DNA of 48,821 nt from Prevotella sp. (GTDB lineage Bacteria; Bacteroidota; Bacteroidia; Bacteroidales; Bacteroidaceae). A program made the position numbers and the translations under genes. The stretch is taken from positions 1 to 48,821 of the forward strand of contig JALEVZ010000111.1 in the NCBI GenBank assembly GCA_022788105.1. Reading direction: 5' to 3'. Below the pieces are notes generated by a model. The model was not told where the DNA came from. It ran no database searches and saw nothing but the letters and a program-made list of their open reading frames with translations. Below are positions 25,821-34,145 of this stretch, piece after piece; positions within the stretch are counted from its first letter, which is position 1, and every line of letters begins with the position of its first letter.

Positions 25821-27743
25821 CTAAACCTTTGAACCTGTTTTGTTATTATCCACTCTCACATTCATTTGACATTTGCTGCACTCAAACTCCAAACGGAAAC
25901 GTCGTTTGTCTCCCAAGACAAGATACAACGGTTCTTTCCAGGTTGGCTTTGCGCCTCCGTTTTTCACACAAAAGCCGTAGGCGTATCTTATACAATACTT
26001 GCATTGCATGATTTTGGCGTCGTGCTGCTCTTTTATCTCATACGCTTTCTCTTGATGTTCCAACCCGTTTTTCGTATAGAAAGCAGAAGAAACACTATTG
26101 GCAATATTATACAGATAGCCCTGAGCAGGGTAGAAGTTGACACATGACGAATCGTTTGCGCCGACTTCGTTATTACCCGATGCATCTGGGAGTTGCATCG
26201 ACTCTTCCTGCATGTACGCATCCATCTTGTCGACCAAATCCCTTCTCAATGCGGCAAGCATGCTCGAAGGAATGAACAATTCACCAATATTGTCCTTTAT
26301 TTCCAAGCCCTTACACTCATAGACAGTATTGCCCAGCTTGGTCAACTGTTTCCTAATATTGTCTTCCTGCGGCTTCGACGCCAGCTGAAAATCGTTGTCG
26401 AGCGAAGCCTGAATGGTAGTCCCGCAACACTCACTCTGCAACACAATCTTGCCATTGTCAACGAACAGGACAAAACTTACGGCAATTTTCCTCTCAGCAC
26501 TCGTACCTGACAGCAACTTGTCAAACGTCTGGTCGCTGTTTCTATAGAGCACCGTGCCACTCTCAATAGACTCCGGCATCTTCAACGGAAACACTCTGTT
26601 ACCGACCACCTTGTTAGCTCTGAAGCCCACAAGCTCCTGGTCTCTCGAGATGAAACATAGTCCGTCACCATTGGCAAGACTTTCTATCGTCGACACGTTA
26701 AACGAATCTCTCCTTATCTCCTTTACCTTTCCGATATATTTTCCCATCGCTTTCGGCGACACGGGAGACGAGATATTGGGCGTGCGCCCCTTCAGACAAT
26801 AGGTCGTATAGCCTCGATTGAACGTCTTGTCCAAATCGGGGGTAAAGCCATACTTGCTGCTTCCTATAGACGAACGTCTGTACTTGGCAGGATTAGCCTT
26901 CACTATCGCATCCAGTTTCTGGCTATATGCCGCCACGACATTCTTCACATAAGAGATGTCTTTTAAGCGTCCTTCAATCTTAAACGACGTGATGCCAGCA
27001 GCAGCCATGTCCTCAATGTTCTCAATCTGACACATATCCTTAAGCGAGAGCATGTAACGATTGTGGGCAATGACATTGCCATCGCTGTCCACAAGGTCAA
27101 ATTTCATTCTACAGAACTGGGCGCACTCGCCACGGTTAGCACTTCGTTTGAAGCAATATTGTGACGCATAACACAGTCCAGAGTAGCTTACGCATAACGC
27201 GCCATGAACAAAAGCCTCAAGCTCCACGCCCTCATTGGCTTCATGTATACTCTTCATGTCTGCCAATGTGGTCTCGCGGGCAAGCACAACTCGTGAAAAT
27301 CCGATGCTGTGCAGCCAAGAAACCTTTTGAGAAGTCCTGTTGTCTGTCTGTGTACTCGCATGAAGACGAGGTTTGAAGTAGGAGAGAGGATCGTTAGCTG
27401 GAGCCTGTTGGATGATTTCAACAAGAGCCATATCCTGCACCAGCAAGGCGTCAACATGCACCATTGCCAGCTCTCGAATCAGCTTTTTCACGTCCTCCAA
27501 TTCGTCGTCATAAACGAGTGTGTTTATCGTCACATACACACGAGCCTTGTATTTATGCGCAAACTCACAGAGTTCCTTTATATCTTCGATATCGTTTCCA
27601 GCAGCAGCACGCGCACCATGATGCCGCGCACCAACATACACAGCATCTGCGCCATGTATTATTGCTTGTATTCCGAAATCTTTGTTCTTTGCTGGAGCAA
27701 GAAGCTCGAGCTCTCGTATATGACTGTCAGTCATCGTTGTCAA
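25821..27743 (-). CDS. U32-family peptidase-like protein (RlhA/YdcP type)
   Basis: A 640-residue member of family U32. The N-terminal region starts ELLAPAKNKDFGIQAI and has ADAVYVGA; the Cys-rich segment GLCYASQYCFKRSANRGECAQFCR is the U32 signature, followed by LSLKDMCQIENIEDM and FKIEGRLKD. Its length and the extra domain after about residue 440 fit RlhA/YdcP (about 650 residues) rather than the shorter TrhP/YegQ. In E. coli RlhA takes part in hydroxylation of 23S rRNA C2501 and TrhP in tRNA uridine hydroxylation, so an RNA-modifying role is more likely than proteolysis. A second Cys cluster near the C-terminus (CKYCIRYAYGFC and ECSKCQM) may bind metal. It lies between metA and the zinc-ribbon gene on the same strand. 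Confidence 0.88.
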   Translation of the reverse strand: MTTMTDSHIRELELLAPAKNKDFGIQAIIHGADAVYVGARHHGARAAAGNDIEDIKELCEFAHKYKARVYVTINTLVYDDELEDVKKLIRELAMVHVDALLVQDMALVEIIQQAPANDPLSYFKPRLHASTQTDNRTSQKVSWLHSIGFSRVVLARETTLADMKSIHEANEGVELEAFVHGALCVSYSGLCYASQYCFKRSANRGECAQFCRMKFDLVDSDGNVIAHNRYMLSLKDMCQIENIEDMAAAGITSFKIEGRLKDISYVKNVVAAYSQKLDAIVKANPAKYRRSSIGSSKYGFTPDLDKTFNRGYTTYCLKGRTPNISSPVSPKAMGKYIGKVKEIRRDSFNVSTIESLANGDGLCFISRDQELVGFRANKVVGNRVFPLKMPESIESGTVLYRNSDQTFDKLLSGTSAERKIAVSFVLFVDNGKIVLQSECCGTTIQASLDNDFQLASKPQEDNIRKQLTKLGNTVYECKGLEIKDNIGELFIPSSMLAALRRDLVDKMDAYMQEESMQLPDASGNNEVGANDSSCVNFYPAQGYLYNIANSVSSAFYTKNGLEHQEKAYEIKEQHDAKIMQCKYCIRYAYGFCVKNGGAKPTWKEPLYLVLGDKRRFRLEFECSKCQMNVRVDNNKTGSKV

Positions 27744-27847
27744 TATTCATTTAACATTTAATTTACAGGTTGCTAAAGCATTTAATAACTTACATTAAAG
27801 CTTTAAGCACTTCCATACAAAGCGACTTTGCCTTTCAGTTGGCCATA

Positions 27848-28765
27848 TCAGCCAATCTTGCTGATGTCGTATGGCGTCTCCTGGTAGACGTAATAGTTTA
27901 TCCAATTGCTGAAGAACAGGTTCGCATGAGCACGCCACCTGACGATAGGAGGGTTGTCAGGATTATTCTCCAGGTAGTAGTTTTCCGGAATTTTCACGTC
28001 GTCGCGCTTGCCAAAGTCCCTGCGATACTCCTTGTCAAGAGTCAACGGAGAATACTCTAAATGTCCAGTGACAAAAAATTCGCGACCATTACGAGCCATG
28101 ACAATACCAACACCGCTCTCATCAGAATCTGCTATCAGCGTCAGCTTATCACATGCCAAAATATCCTCTTTACGAACTTCTGTATGCCTTGACTGCGGCA
28201 TGAAAAACTCATCATCAAACCCTCTGAAAATAGGCAATAGCGCATCTTGAGGTCTTTGACGGAAAACGCCGAACTTCTTACAATCCAGCGCGTATTTGGG
28301 TATACCATAGTGGTAGTACAATCCAGCCTGCGCCGCCCAGCATATATACAGAGTACTGGTGACATGCGTTTTCGCCCATTCAAAGATTGTCGTTATTTCG
28401 TCCCAATACGACACGTCTTTATAGTCGTACAACTCAATCGGAGCGCCCGTCACAATCATTCCGTCATATTTTTCGTCCTTCATCTCTTCGAAGTCACGAT
28501 AAAACATCATCATGTGCTCAATAGGCGTATTCTTGGATGTGTGACTCTTAAGCTTCATAAAATCGATATCTATCTGCAGTGGAGTATTGGAGAGCAGACG
28601 AATCAAATCGGTCTCGGTCGTAATTTTAAGAGGCATCAGATTGAGAATGGCTATACGCAACGGACGAATGTCCTGCGTCGTAGCACGCGTATTGTCCATC
28701 ACGAATATATTCTCTTTCTTTAATATATCGATTGCGGGTAATCTGTCGGGAAGTCTTAAAGGCAT
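27848..28765 (-). CDS. metA: Homoserine O-acyltransferase, predicted acetyl-CoA type
   Basis: A 305-residue MetA-family enzyme that acylates homoserine in methionine synthesis. The catalytic residues fall exactly at the family's numbers: Cys142 in LYICWAAQAG, His235 and Glu237 in VTGHLEYS. Residue 111 is Glu (TGAPIELYDY). In this family Glu111 goes with acetyl-CoA use and Gly111 with succinyl-CoA use, so despite the usual name 'succinyltransferase' this one is predicted to make O-acetylhomoserine. It has a TAACTTTG -7 element and a short leader with a hairpin. The U32 gene begins 104 nt downstream on the same strand. Confidence 0.93.
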   Translation of the reverse strand: MPLRLPDRLPAIDILKKENIFVMDNTRATTQDIRPLRIAILNLMPLKITTETDLIRLLSNTPLQIDIDFMKLKSHTSKNTPIEHMMMFYRDFEEMKDEKYDGMIVTGAPIELYDYKDVSYWDEITTIFEWAKTHVTSTLYICWAAQAGLYYHYGIPKYALDCKKFGVFRQRPQDALLPIFRGFDDEFFMPQSRHTEVRKEDILACDKLTLIADSDESGVGIVMARNGREFFVTGHLEYSPLTLDKEYRRDFGKRDDVKIPENYYLENNPDNPPIVRWRAHANLFFSNWINYYVYQETPYDISKIG

Positions 28766-28806
28766 AACTTTAAATCTTTTTTATATTAATAGAGTTTTTG
28801 TCGCCG

Positions 28807-28825
28807 TAGCCTATAAAATAGGCTA
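28807..28825 (-). promoter_or_regulatory. Hairpin in the metA leader
   Basis: On the minus strand TAGCCTAT and ATAGGCTA pair perfectly around three bases, a few bases after the expected transcript start. I could not match the short leader (about 65 nt) to a known SAM riboswitch class. Confidence 0.5.
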
Positions 28826-28839
28826 TACGTACCACAATG

Positions 28840-28847
28840 CAAAGTTA
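28840..28847 (-). promoter_or_regulatory. Probable -7 element of metA
   Basis: CAAAGTTA on the plus strand reads TAACTTTG on the minus strand, 74 nt before the ATG. No clear -33. Confidence 0.55.
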
Positions 28848-29209
28848 AGGCTTTTCTTCTAAAAAACTATATTTTTCCCTTAAAAAGAAGAAGAGAAGGA
28901 ATCGGCTGTTATTTTCAGCAGAAGAGAGGGAGTAAAGTGAATACAAAAATACCTATTTATCATAATGGCGGTTATGTAACAAAAGTGCTTTTGAGAAACT
29001 AACTGACTTTTTACAGCATAAGAACACATCGTCTTATGTGGATAGATACGTAATTGTGAAAAAATCGATGATTATTCAGCTGCAGTCAGACAGAAGATAA
29101 TTTTAGAGCGTAAAAGCAGAATCGAAAAATCGAAAAAGAACAAATAACAAAAAGGAAGCAACCGACTGCAAACGCGAAGAAAAAGAAGTGATTTTATGAA
29201 CGATGCCTT

Positions 29210-29396
29210 TTGACAAAATGATAGCAGCCCTTTGAGCTTATCAAAGGGGCCATTTGGCATCGTCATTAAGGCCAAATGGCAACGTCAAATGGGCCTAATG
29301 GGAACGCCGTATGGCTTTTAACAGACGTTAAGAATTGGCGTTAGTTTTTATGGCAAAAACGTGGCAAAATGTCACAAAAAGGCAGTTTTTGCTTAC
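29210..29396 (+). repeat. 187-bp intergenic repeat element, copy C
   Basis: Head TTGACAAAATGATAG (29210-29224), four 22-nt units (29225-29246, 29247-29268, 29269-29290, 29291-29312), dyad TTAAC-N4-GTTAA (29318-29331) and a tail ending TTTTGCTTAC. Inverted repeats: GCCATTTGGC with GCCAAATGGC (units 2 and 3) and CCCTTTGA with TCAAAGGG within unit 1 and its border. Copy B has the same length, 187 nt, and the same ends. Confidence 0.85.
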
Positions 29397-29455
29397 TCCT
29401 CTCATCTGCTTATTTGCAAACAGCAAGTAGAAAACTTGCGAAACTTAGGTCATAT

Positions 29456-29493
29456 AAAAAAAGGAGGACTGCAATGAAACAAGCAGTCCTCCC
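29456..29493 (-). terminator. Rho-independent terminator of the GHL10 gene
   Basis: GGAGGACTGC (29463-29472) and GCAGTCCTCC (29483-29492) pair perfectly with a 10-nt loop; on the minus strand a run of T follows. It lies 25 nt after the stop. Confidence 0.88.
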
Positions 29494-29517
29494 CTATCGT
29501 ATTACGTCGATACCTAC

Positions 29518-31029
29518 TTAAAGTTTTATTTTCTTCTTTGTGCCTTTACTTTCATTTGCCATTCGGTTGAGGGCAGTCACAACATACGTGTACTTGTCCT
29601 GTCCTTTGACATAAGGAAGTTTATACATTGGAGAAGACGTGATGGCTTCAATCGCGTTGCTGTTGTTAAGGTCTATGCGTTCACCCTTAGCAAATCGGTA
29701 AACCACATACTTCGTAGCCTCGTTTTTCCAGCCTGTACCCTTAGGCTTTTCCCAGAACAGAATCAGTCCATCGCTGGTCCATACTGGCTTCAACTTCTTT
29801 GGCTGCTTTGGCGTTGTGTTGTCTATAAATGGCATGAGAGGTTGCAAAGCGGGCTTCTTCCAATAGTGATTGCGCAGCATAGTGCCATAGTTTCCCATGT
29901 CGTCGACAACAGCCTTAGAATACCACAGCACAGTTCCCTGAATGTTAGATAACTGGTTGTGCAGCATAAACTTACGTCCCATTTGGTTGGTATTCGGGTT
30001 TTGAGGGTCAGCAAACTTAACCGTACGGTCTACACTCTCGCCAATATACAACGGTCTGTTAGAGCAGTATTTGTTCCACCACTTTATGAGTGTGAGATAG
30101 TCGGCAGCCTTGTTGCCGATTTCCCAATAAAGCTGTGGCACACAGTAGTCCACCCAACCGTTGTTTACCCACAACAACACGTCGGCGTAAAGTTCATCAT
30201 AGTTTTGCAGACCAAAGGTCTCGCTACCATTAGGATCGTTGCGTTTGTTACGGTAAATGCCAAACGGCGACACGCCGAACTTCACCCAGGGTTTCAGGCT
30301 GTGGATGTGCTCGCCCAGCTCTTTAATGAACACGTTGACATTGTAGCGACGCCAATCGTTTACGTCTTTGATGCCATTGCTGTAGGCACGGAACTCCTTC
30401 TCGTCAGGAATTTTCACTCCTGCTGCGGGATAAGGATAGAAATAGTCGTCGATATGGAATCCGTCAATATCGTAACGACTAACTATGTCTTCCACCACCT
30501 TGTATATATATTCGCGATTTCGTGGAAGACCCGGATTCATAATGTACTGTCCGTCATACTCGAACACGCTTGTGGGGTCTGTCACGGCGATGTGGCTGTT
30601 TGACAGTTGGTGGGTGCTTTTTGTCTTGGCGCGATACGGATTAATCCATGCGTGCAACTCCATGCCTCTGCGGTGGCACTGGTCTATCATCCACTGCAGC
30701 GGATCCCAATATGGCGACGGAGCCTGTCCCTGCACGCCGGTGAGGAATCGACTCCACGGCTCTATCTTACTGGGATATAGCGCATCACACTCTGCACGCA
30801 CCTGAAAGATGATTGCGTTTACGCCGTCTTTCTCCAACTCGTCCAGCTGATGCGTCAGATTAGCCTGCATAGTCTTTGTAGACATGCCTTGAAACTGTCC
30901 GTTAACGCACTGAATCCATGCTCCGCGAAACTCACGTTTGGGGCTGTTTGCCTGTACTGTAACAAACGATGCTATGAAAAACAGAAACAATACGGCAAAG
31001 ATTCTCTCTTTAAAAAGTTTAATAGTCAT
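29518..31029 (-). CDS. Exported family 10-like glycosidase (GHL10)
   Basis: A 503-residue exported protein with a signal peptide at 1-27 (FAVLFLFFIASFVTVQA). Residues about 33-340 form the GHL10/DUF187 barrel: REFRGAWIQCVN, GVNAIIFQVRAECDALYPS, LHAWINPYR, IDGFHIDDYFYPYP, KFGVSPFGIYRN and VDYCVPQLYWE. The C-terminal 100 residues look like a fibronectin III-type domain (KPVWTSDGLILFWEKP, then YVVYRFAKGE). E. coli DigH (YddW), a relative, cuts denuded peptidoglycan glycans, so a cell-wall role is plausible; the exact substrate here is inference. It has a full promoter upstream and a strong terminator downstream, so it is monocistronic. Confidence 0.9.
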   Translation of the reverse strand: MTIKLFKERIFAVLFLFFIASFVTVQANSPKREFRGAWIQCVNGQFQGMSTKTMQANLTHQLDELEKDGVNAIIFQVRAECDALYPSKIEPWSRFLTGVQGQAPSPYWDPLQWMIDQCHRRGMELHAWINPYRAKTKSTHQLSNSHIAVTDPTSVFEYDGQYIMNPGLPRNREYIYKVVEDIVSRYDIDGFHIDDYFYPYPAAGVKIPDEKEFRAYSNGIKDVNDWRRYNVNVFIKELGEHIHSLKPWVKFGVSPFGIYRNKRNDPNGSETFGLQNYDELYADVLLWVNNGWVDYCVPQLYWEIGNKAADYLTLIKWWNKYCSNRPLYIGESVDRTVKFADPQNPNTNQMGRKFMLHNQLSNIQGTVLWYSKAVVDDMGNYGTMLRNHYWKKPALQPLMPFIDNTTPKQPKKLKPVWTSDGLILFWEKPKGTGWKNEATKYVVYRFAKGERIDLNNSNAIEAITSSPMYKLPYVKGQDKYTYVVTALNRMANESKGTKKKIKL

Positions 31030-31054
31030 GATTAAAAGAATGTTTTTGAGCAGA

Positions 31055-31085
31055 CAAAATTACACTTTTCGGGCGAATTGGCAAA
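31055..31085 (-). promoter_or_regulatory. Promoter of the GHL10 gene
   Basis: On the minus strand TTTG (plus CAAA, 31082-31085), a 19-nt spacer and TAATTTTG (plus CAAAATTA, 31055-31062): a full match, 26 nt before the ATG. Confidence 0.75.
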
Positions 31086-31173
31086 ATGACGAACACGTTT
31101 TTTCTCAAAACAAGCAAAAGAAGCGCTATAAGAAACAAGCTTTATGCGCTGAACAAAAAAATGAAGTGATAGT

Positions 31174-31204
31174 TTTGTCAATTCGCTCATTTGTGCTATC
31201 TTTG
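31174..31204 (+). promoter_or_regulatory. Promoter of phoH
   Basis: TTTG (31174-31177), a 19-nt spacer, TATCTTTG (31197-31204): a full match, 36 nt before the TTG start. Confidence 0.75.
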
Positions 31205-31239
31205 CACAATATTAGAATCAATAGAAAATCTACGAGAAT

Positions 31240-32199
31240 TTGATTGAGAAGCACATTATATTAGAGGATATCGACCCATTAGCGTTTTACGGAGTGAATA
31301 ATGTTCACTTCCAACTTATAAAGTCGTTCTATCCAAAGTTACGAATTGTCGCACGGGACAACATCATACGTGTTCTTGGCGATGAGGAAGAGATTGCCGT
31401 GTTCGATGAAAACATCGAAAAGATTCGTCGTCACCTTTTAAAATACAACACTGTCAGCGACGAAGACATACACGACATCATACTCGGCAAGCAACCGAAG
31501 TCTGAAGGAGTGAAAGAGGCCCTTGTATATAATGTGTCCGGCAAACCGATAAAATGCAGAAGCGTCAACCAGCAGCGCCTCGTCGACGCATATGAGAAGA
31601 ACGACATGGTGTTCGCTGTCGGACCGGCAGGCACCGGCAAAACCTATCTCAGCATAGCTTTGGCTGTTAAAGCACTTAAAGAAAAGGCCATAAAGAAAAT
31701 TATTCTGAGCCGTCCCGCCGTTGAAGCTGGCGAGAAATTGGGATTTTTGCCTGGTGACATGAAAGACAAAATAGACCCATATCTGCAGCCGTTGTACGAC
31801 TCGCTTGAAGACATGATACCAGCAACGAAGCTTCAAGACATGATGGAAAAGCACGTCATACAAATTGCTCCCCTTGCCTTTATGCGCGGACGCACGTTGA
31901 GCGACGCCGTTGTCATCCTTGACGAGGCACAAAACACCACTACCGCACAGCTTCGCATGTTTCTGACACGTATGGGTACGAACACCAAGATGATAGTGAC
32001 TGGTGACATGACACAGATAGACCTGCCTCGCGGTCAGCACAGCGGACTGAAAGAAGCGGTAGCTATACTTGACGGCATAAAGGGCATCGGCATAGTGAAC
32101 CTGTCGTCAAAAGACATTGTGAGACACAAGCTTGTAACCCAAATTGTGAAGGCATACGACAAGCACGATAAGGAAGCGGCTGCGCGTAGCGAGTCGTAG
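31240..32199 (+). CDS. phoH: PhoH-family ATPase, TTG start
   Basis: A 319-residue PhoH/PhoL-type protein. The N-terminal part (about 1-85) resembles the KH-like segment of PhoH-L proteins; the ATPase domain has Walker A GPAGTGKT (128-135), LSRPAVEAGEKLGFLPGD, Walker B VVILDEAQNTT and TGDMTQIDLPRG. The family is linked to RNA metabolism and ribosome assembly, with little proven. The frame has a TAG five codons before the TTG at 31240 and no ATG near the conserved start, so TTG must be the start codon. The promoter places the transcript start about 25-30 nt upstream. purC follows after 99 nt. Confidence 0.92.
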   Translation: MIEKHIILEDIDPLAFYGVNNVHFQLIKSFYPKLRIVARDNIIRVLGDEEEIAVFDENIEKIRRHLLKYNTVSDEDIHDIILGKQPKSEGVKEALVYNVSGKPIKCRSVNQQRLVDAYEKNDMVFAVGPAGTGKTYLSIALAVKALKEKAIKKIILSRPAVEAGEKLGFLPGDMKDKIDPYLQPLYDSLEDMIPATKLQDMMEKHVIQIAPLAFMRGRTLSDAVVILDEAQNTTTAQLRMFLTRMGTNTKMIVTGDMTQIDLPRGQHSGLKEAVAILDGIKGIGIVNLSSKDIVRHKLVTQIVKAYDKHDKEAAARSES

Positions 32200-32298
32200 G
32201 CAATACTTTCCACACTATTCGGGAGCAAGTCGGTAGGAACAAACGTTTTATTAAACAGATTATAATCTTTCAATAAATACACAAAATCATAAGCAAAG

Positions 32299-33249
32299 AT
32301 GAAAGCACTTACAAAGACAGATTTCCATTTTGACGGACAAAAGAGCGTTTATCACGGCAAGGTGCGTGATGTTTACAACATTAACGACGACCTTATCGTC
32401 ATGGTGGCGACAGACAGAATCTCGGCTTTCGACGTAATTCTTCCTAAAGGTATTCCTTTCAAAGGACAGGTTCTCAACCAGATTGCAGCCAAATTTCTCG
32501 ACGACACCAGCGACATCTGCCCCAACTGGAAACTGGCAACCCCCGACCCCATGGTAACTGTTGGCCTTAACTGCGAAGGCTTCAGAGTTGAAATGATTAT
32601 ACGTTCCATACTCACTGGTTCAGCATGGCGTGCCTACAAGGAGGGATGCAGAGAGCTGTGTGGTGTGAAACTGCCCGATGGAATGAAGGAGAACCAGCGT
32701 TTCCCCGAGCCTATCATCACCCCGACCACTAAGGCAGACGAGGGCCATGACATGAACATCTCAAAGGAAGAGATTATAGCTCAGGGCATAATGAGTGCAG
32801 AAGACTATGCTCAGGTTGAAGACTACACACGCAAGCTGTTTGAACGTGGACAGGAGATTGCCGCCAAGCACGGCCTGATTCTCGTCGACACAAAATATGA
32901 GTTCGGAAAGCACGACGGCAAGGTTTATCTCATTGACGAGATTCACACTCCCGACAGCAGCCGCTACTTCTACGCTGACGGCTACGAAGAGAAGTTTGAA
33001 AAGGGCGAACCGCAGAAGCAGTTGTCTAAAGAGTTTGTGCGCCAGTGGCTCATAGAGCATAACTTCATGAACGAGCCTGGACAGACCGTTCCTGAGATGA
33101 CAGACGAATACTGCGAGAGCGTGAGCAGCAGATATATCGAACTTTACGAGCACATAACAGGCGAGAAGTTTGACAAGACAGTAGAAGATGGCGATATCGC
33201 TGCGCGTATTGAGAAGAACGTTAAGGCATTTCTTGCCTCACAAAAATAA
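32299..33249 (+). CDS. purC: Phosphoribosylaminoimidazole-succinocarboxamide synthase
   Basis: A 316-residue SAICAR synthetase that joins aspartate to CAIR in purine synthesis. Signatures are [33 protein letters not shown], the segment [14 protein letters not shown], and [29 protein letters not shown] (split here over the active site). The length is nearer to the yeast ADE1 type (306) than to the short E. coli type (237), as is usual in Bacteroidetes. It is followed by a large hairpin (33264-33318) before ubiE. Together with purM at 34952 it serves the purine pathway. Confidence 0.96.
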   Translation: MKALTKTDFHFDGQKSVYHGKVRDVYNINDDLIVMVATDRISAFDVILPKGIPFKGQVLNQIAAKFLDDTSDICPNWKLATPDPMVTVGLNCEGFRVEMIIRSILTGSAWRAYKEGCRELCGVKLPDGMKENQRFPEPIITPTTKADEGHDMNISKEEIIAQGIMSAEDYAQVEDYTRKLFERGQEIAAKHGLILVDTKYEFGKHDGKVYLIDEIHTPDSSRYFYADGYEEKFEKGEPQKQLSKEFVRQWLIEHNFMNEPGQTVPEMTDEYCESVSSRYIELYEHITGEKFDKTVEDGDIAARIEKNVKAFLASQK

Positions 33250-33263
33250 GAACACAATGTAAC

Positions 33264-33318
33264 AAAGGACGACACAGGGGCGCGTTTTTTATGACAAATG
33301 CTTCCTATGTCGTCCTTT
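33264..33318 (+). terminator. Hairpin between purC and ubiE
   Basis: AAAGGACGACACAGG (33264-33278) and CCTATGTCGTCCTTT (33304-33318) pair with one mismatch and a 25-nt loop. There is no T-run after it, so it may be a weak terminator, an RNA stabiliser or a regulatory leader of the next gene. Confidence 0.55.
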
Positions 33319-33380
33319 CATGCAATTCAAAACAAGTGCGGCCAGGCCTCAGAAATGTGCCTGTAACAAACAAGTCCAAT

Positions 33381-34118
33381 ATGGTTTACAATCAAGAGAA
33401 AATAAAGCCCTATCAGCAGGATGGTGAAAAGAAGGAACAGGTTGAGCACATGTTCAACCAGATAGCTCATTCGTACGACACCTTGAACCACCGGCTCTCA
33501 TGGGACATTGACAAGATATGGCGCAAAAAGGCGATAAACATTCTCAAGAAGAAGAAGCCGTCACACATTCTTGATGTTGCCACCGGCACAGGAGACTTTG
33601 CCATAAAAGCTGCAGAAGCGATTAGACCCGACAACGTGCTCGGAATCGACATCAGCGAAAGCATGATGGAGATAGGACGCGAGAAAGTCGCACAGAAAGG
33701 TCTGCAAGACATCATCTCTTTCCAGAAAGAAGACTGTACCAACCTGACACTGGCAGACAACAGTTTTGACGCGGTGATTGCCGCCTTTGGAATACGCAAC
33801 TTTGCCGACCTTGACCGCGGACTGTCAGAGATGGCACGTGTGCTGAAGCCTGGGGGTGTGCTCGTCATACTGGAACTCACCTCGCCAGTACACTTCCCTA
33901 TAAAACAACTGTTTAAGATTTATTCTCATACCATTTTACCCGTCTATGGGCGACTGATTTCCAAAGACCCTACTGCATATTCTTATCTTACCGCCACCAT
34001 AGAGGCGTTTCCGCAAGGTGAACAGATGATGGAAATATTGCAGAGAGCAGGTTTTTCCAACACAAGTTTCACCCGTTTGACATTTGGCATCTGCACAATG
34101 TACGTAGCGACAAAATAG
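33381..34118 (+). CDS. ubiE: Demethylmenaquinone methyltransferase (UbiE/MenG)
   Basis: A 245-residue SAM-dependent C-methyltransferase that makes menaquinone from demethylmenaquinone in the respiratory quinone pathway. Motifs: [19 protein letters not shown], motif [12 protein letters not shown] (64-74), [16 protein letters not shown] and [11 protein letters not shown]. The frame is open back to 33291, but that start lies in the loop of the purC-ubiE hairpin and the extra 30 residues have no family likeness; the ATG at 33381 gives the standard length. aroE starts 27 nt downstream, so they are probably co-transcribed. Confidence 0.94.
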   Translation: MVYNQEKIKPYQQDGEKKEQVEHMFNQIAHSYDTLNHRLSWDIDKIWRKKAINILKKKKPSHILDVATGTGDFAIKAAEAIRPDNVLGIDISESMMEIGREKVAQKGLQDIISFQKEDCTNLTLADNSFDAVIAAFGIRNFADLDRGLSEMARVLKPGGVLVILELTSPVHFPIKQLFKIYSHTILPVYGRLISKDPTAYSYLTATIEAFPQGEQMMEILQRAGFSNTSFTRLTFGICTMYVATK

Positions 34119-34145
34119 TGACAACAATCATTAAAACAGACAATT

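Larger units (their letters stand above)
28766..29517. other. 752-nt intergenic region between the GHL10 gene and metA
   Basis: It holds the metA leader hairpin (28807-28825) and -7 element (28840-28847), an A/G-rich stretch without a convincing gene (28860-29209) with one CATAAGA/TCTTATG hairpin (29017-29038), repeat element C (29210-29396) and the terminator of the GHL10 gene (29456-29493). Confidence 0.7.

Noticed and set aside
28766..28833. SAM riboswitch in the metA leader
   Set aside because: The leader is too short for SAM-I and I could not find the SAM-II/V pseudoknot sequence.
28860..29000. Open stretch ending in a 21-residue GTG-started peptide upstream of metA
   Set aside because: No ATG, no promoter and low-complexity A/G-rich sequence; nothing supports translation.
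29072..29275. 67-codon minus-strand frame over the head of element C
   Set aside because: It covers part of a non-coding repeat, is not preserved in copies A and B, and has no promoter.
33291..33380. N-terminal extension of UbiE by 30 residues
   Set aside because: Its start lies in the loop of a hairpin, the added residues do not resemble the family, and the ATG at 33381 gives the usual length.
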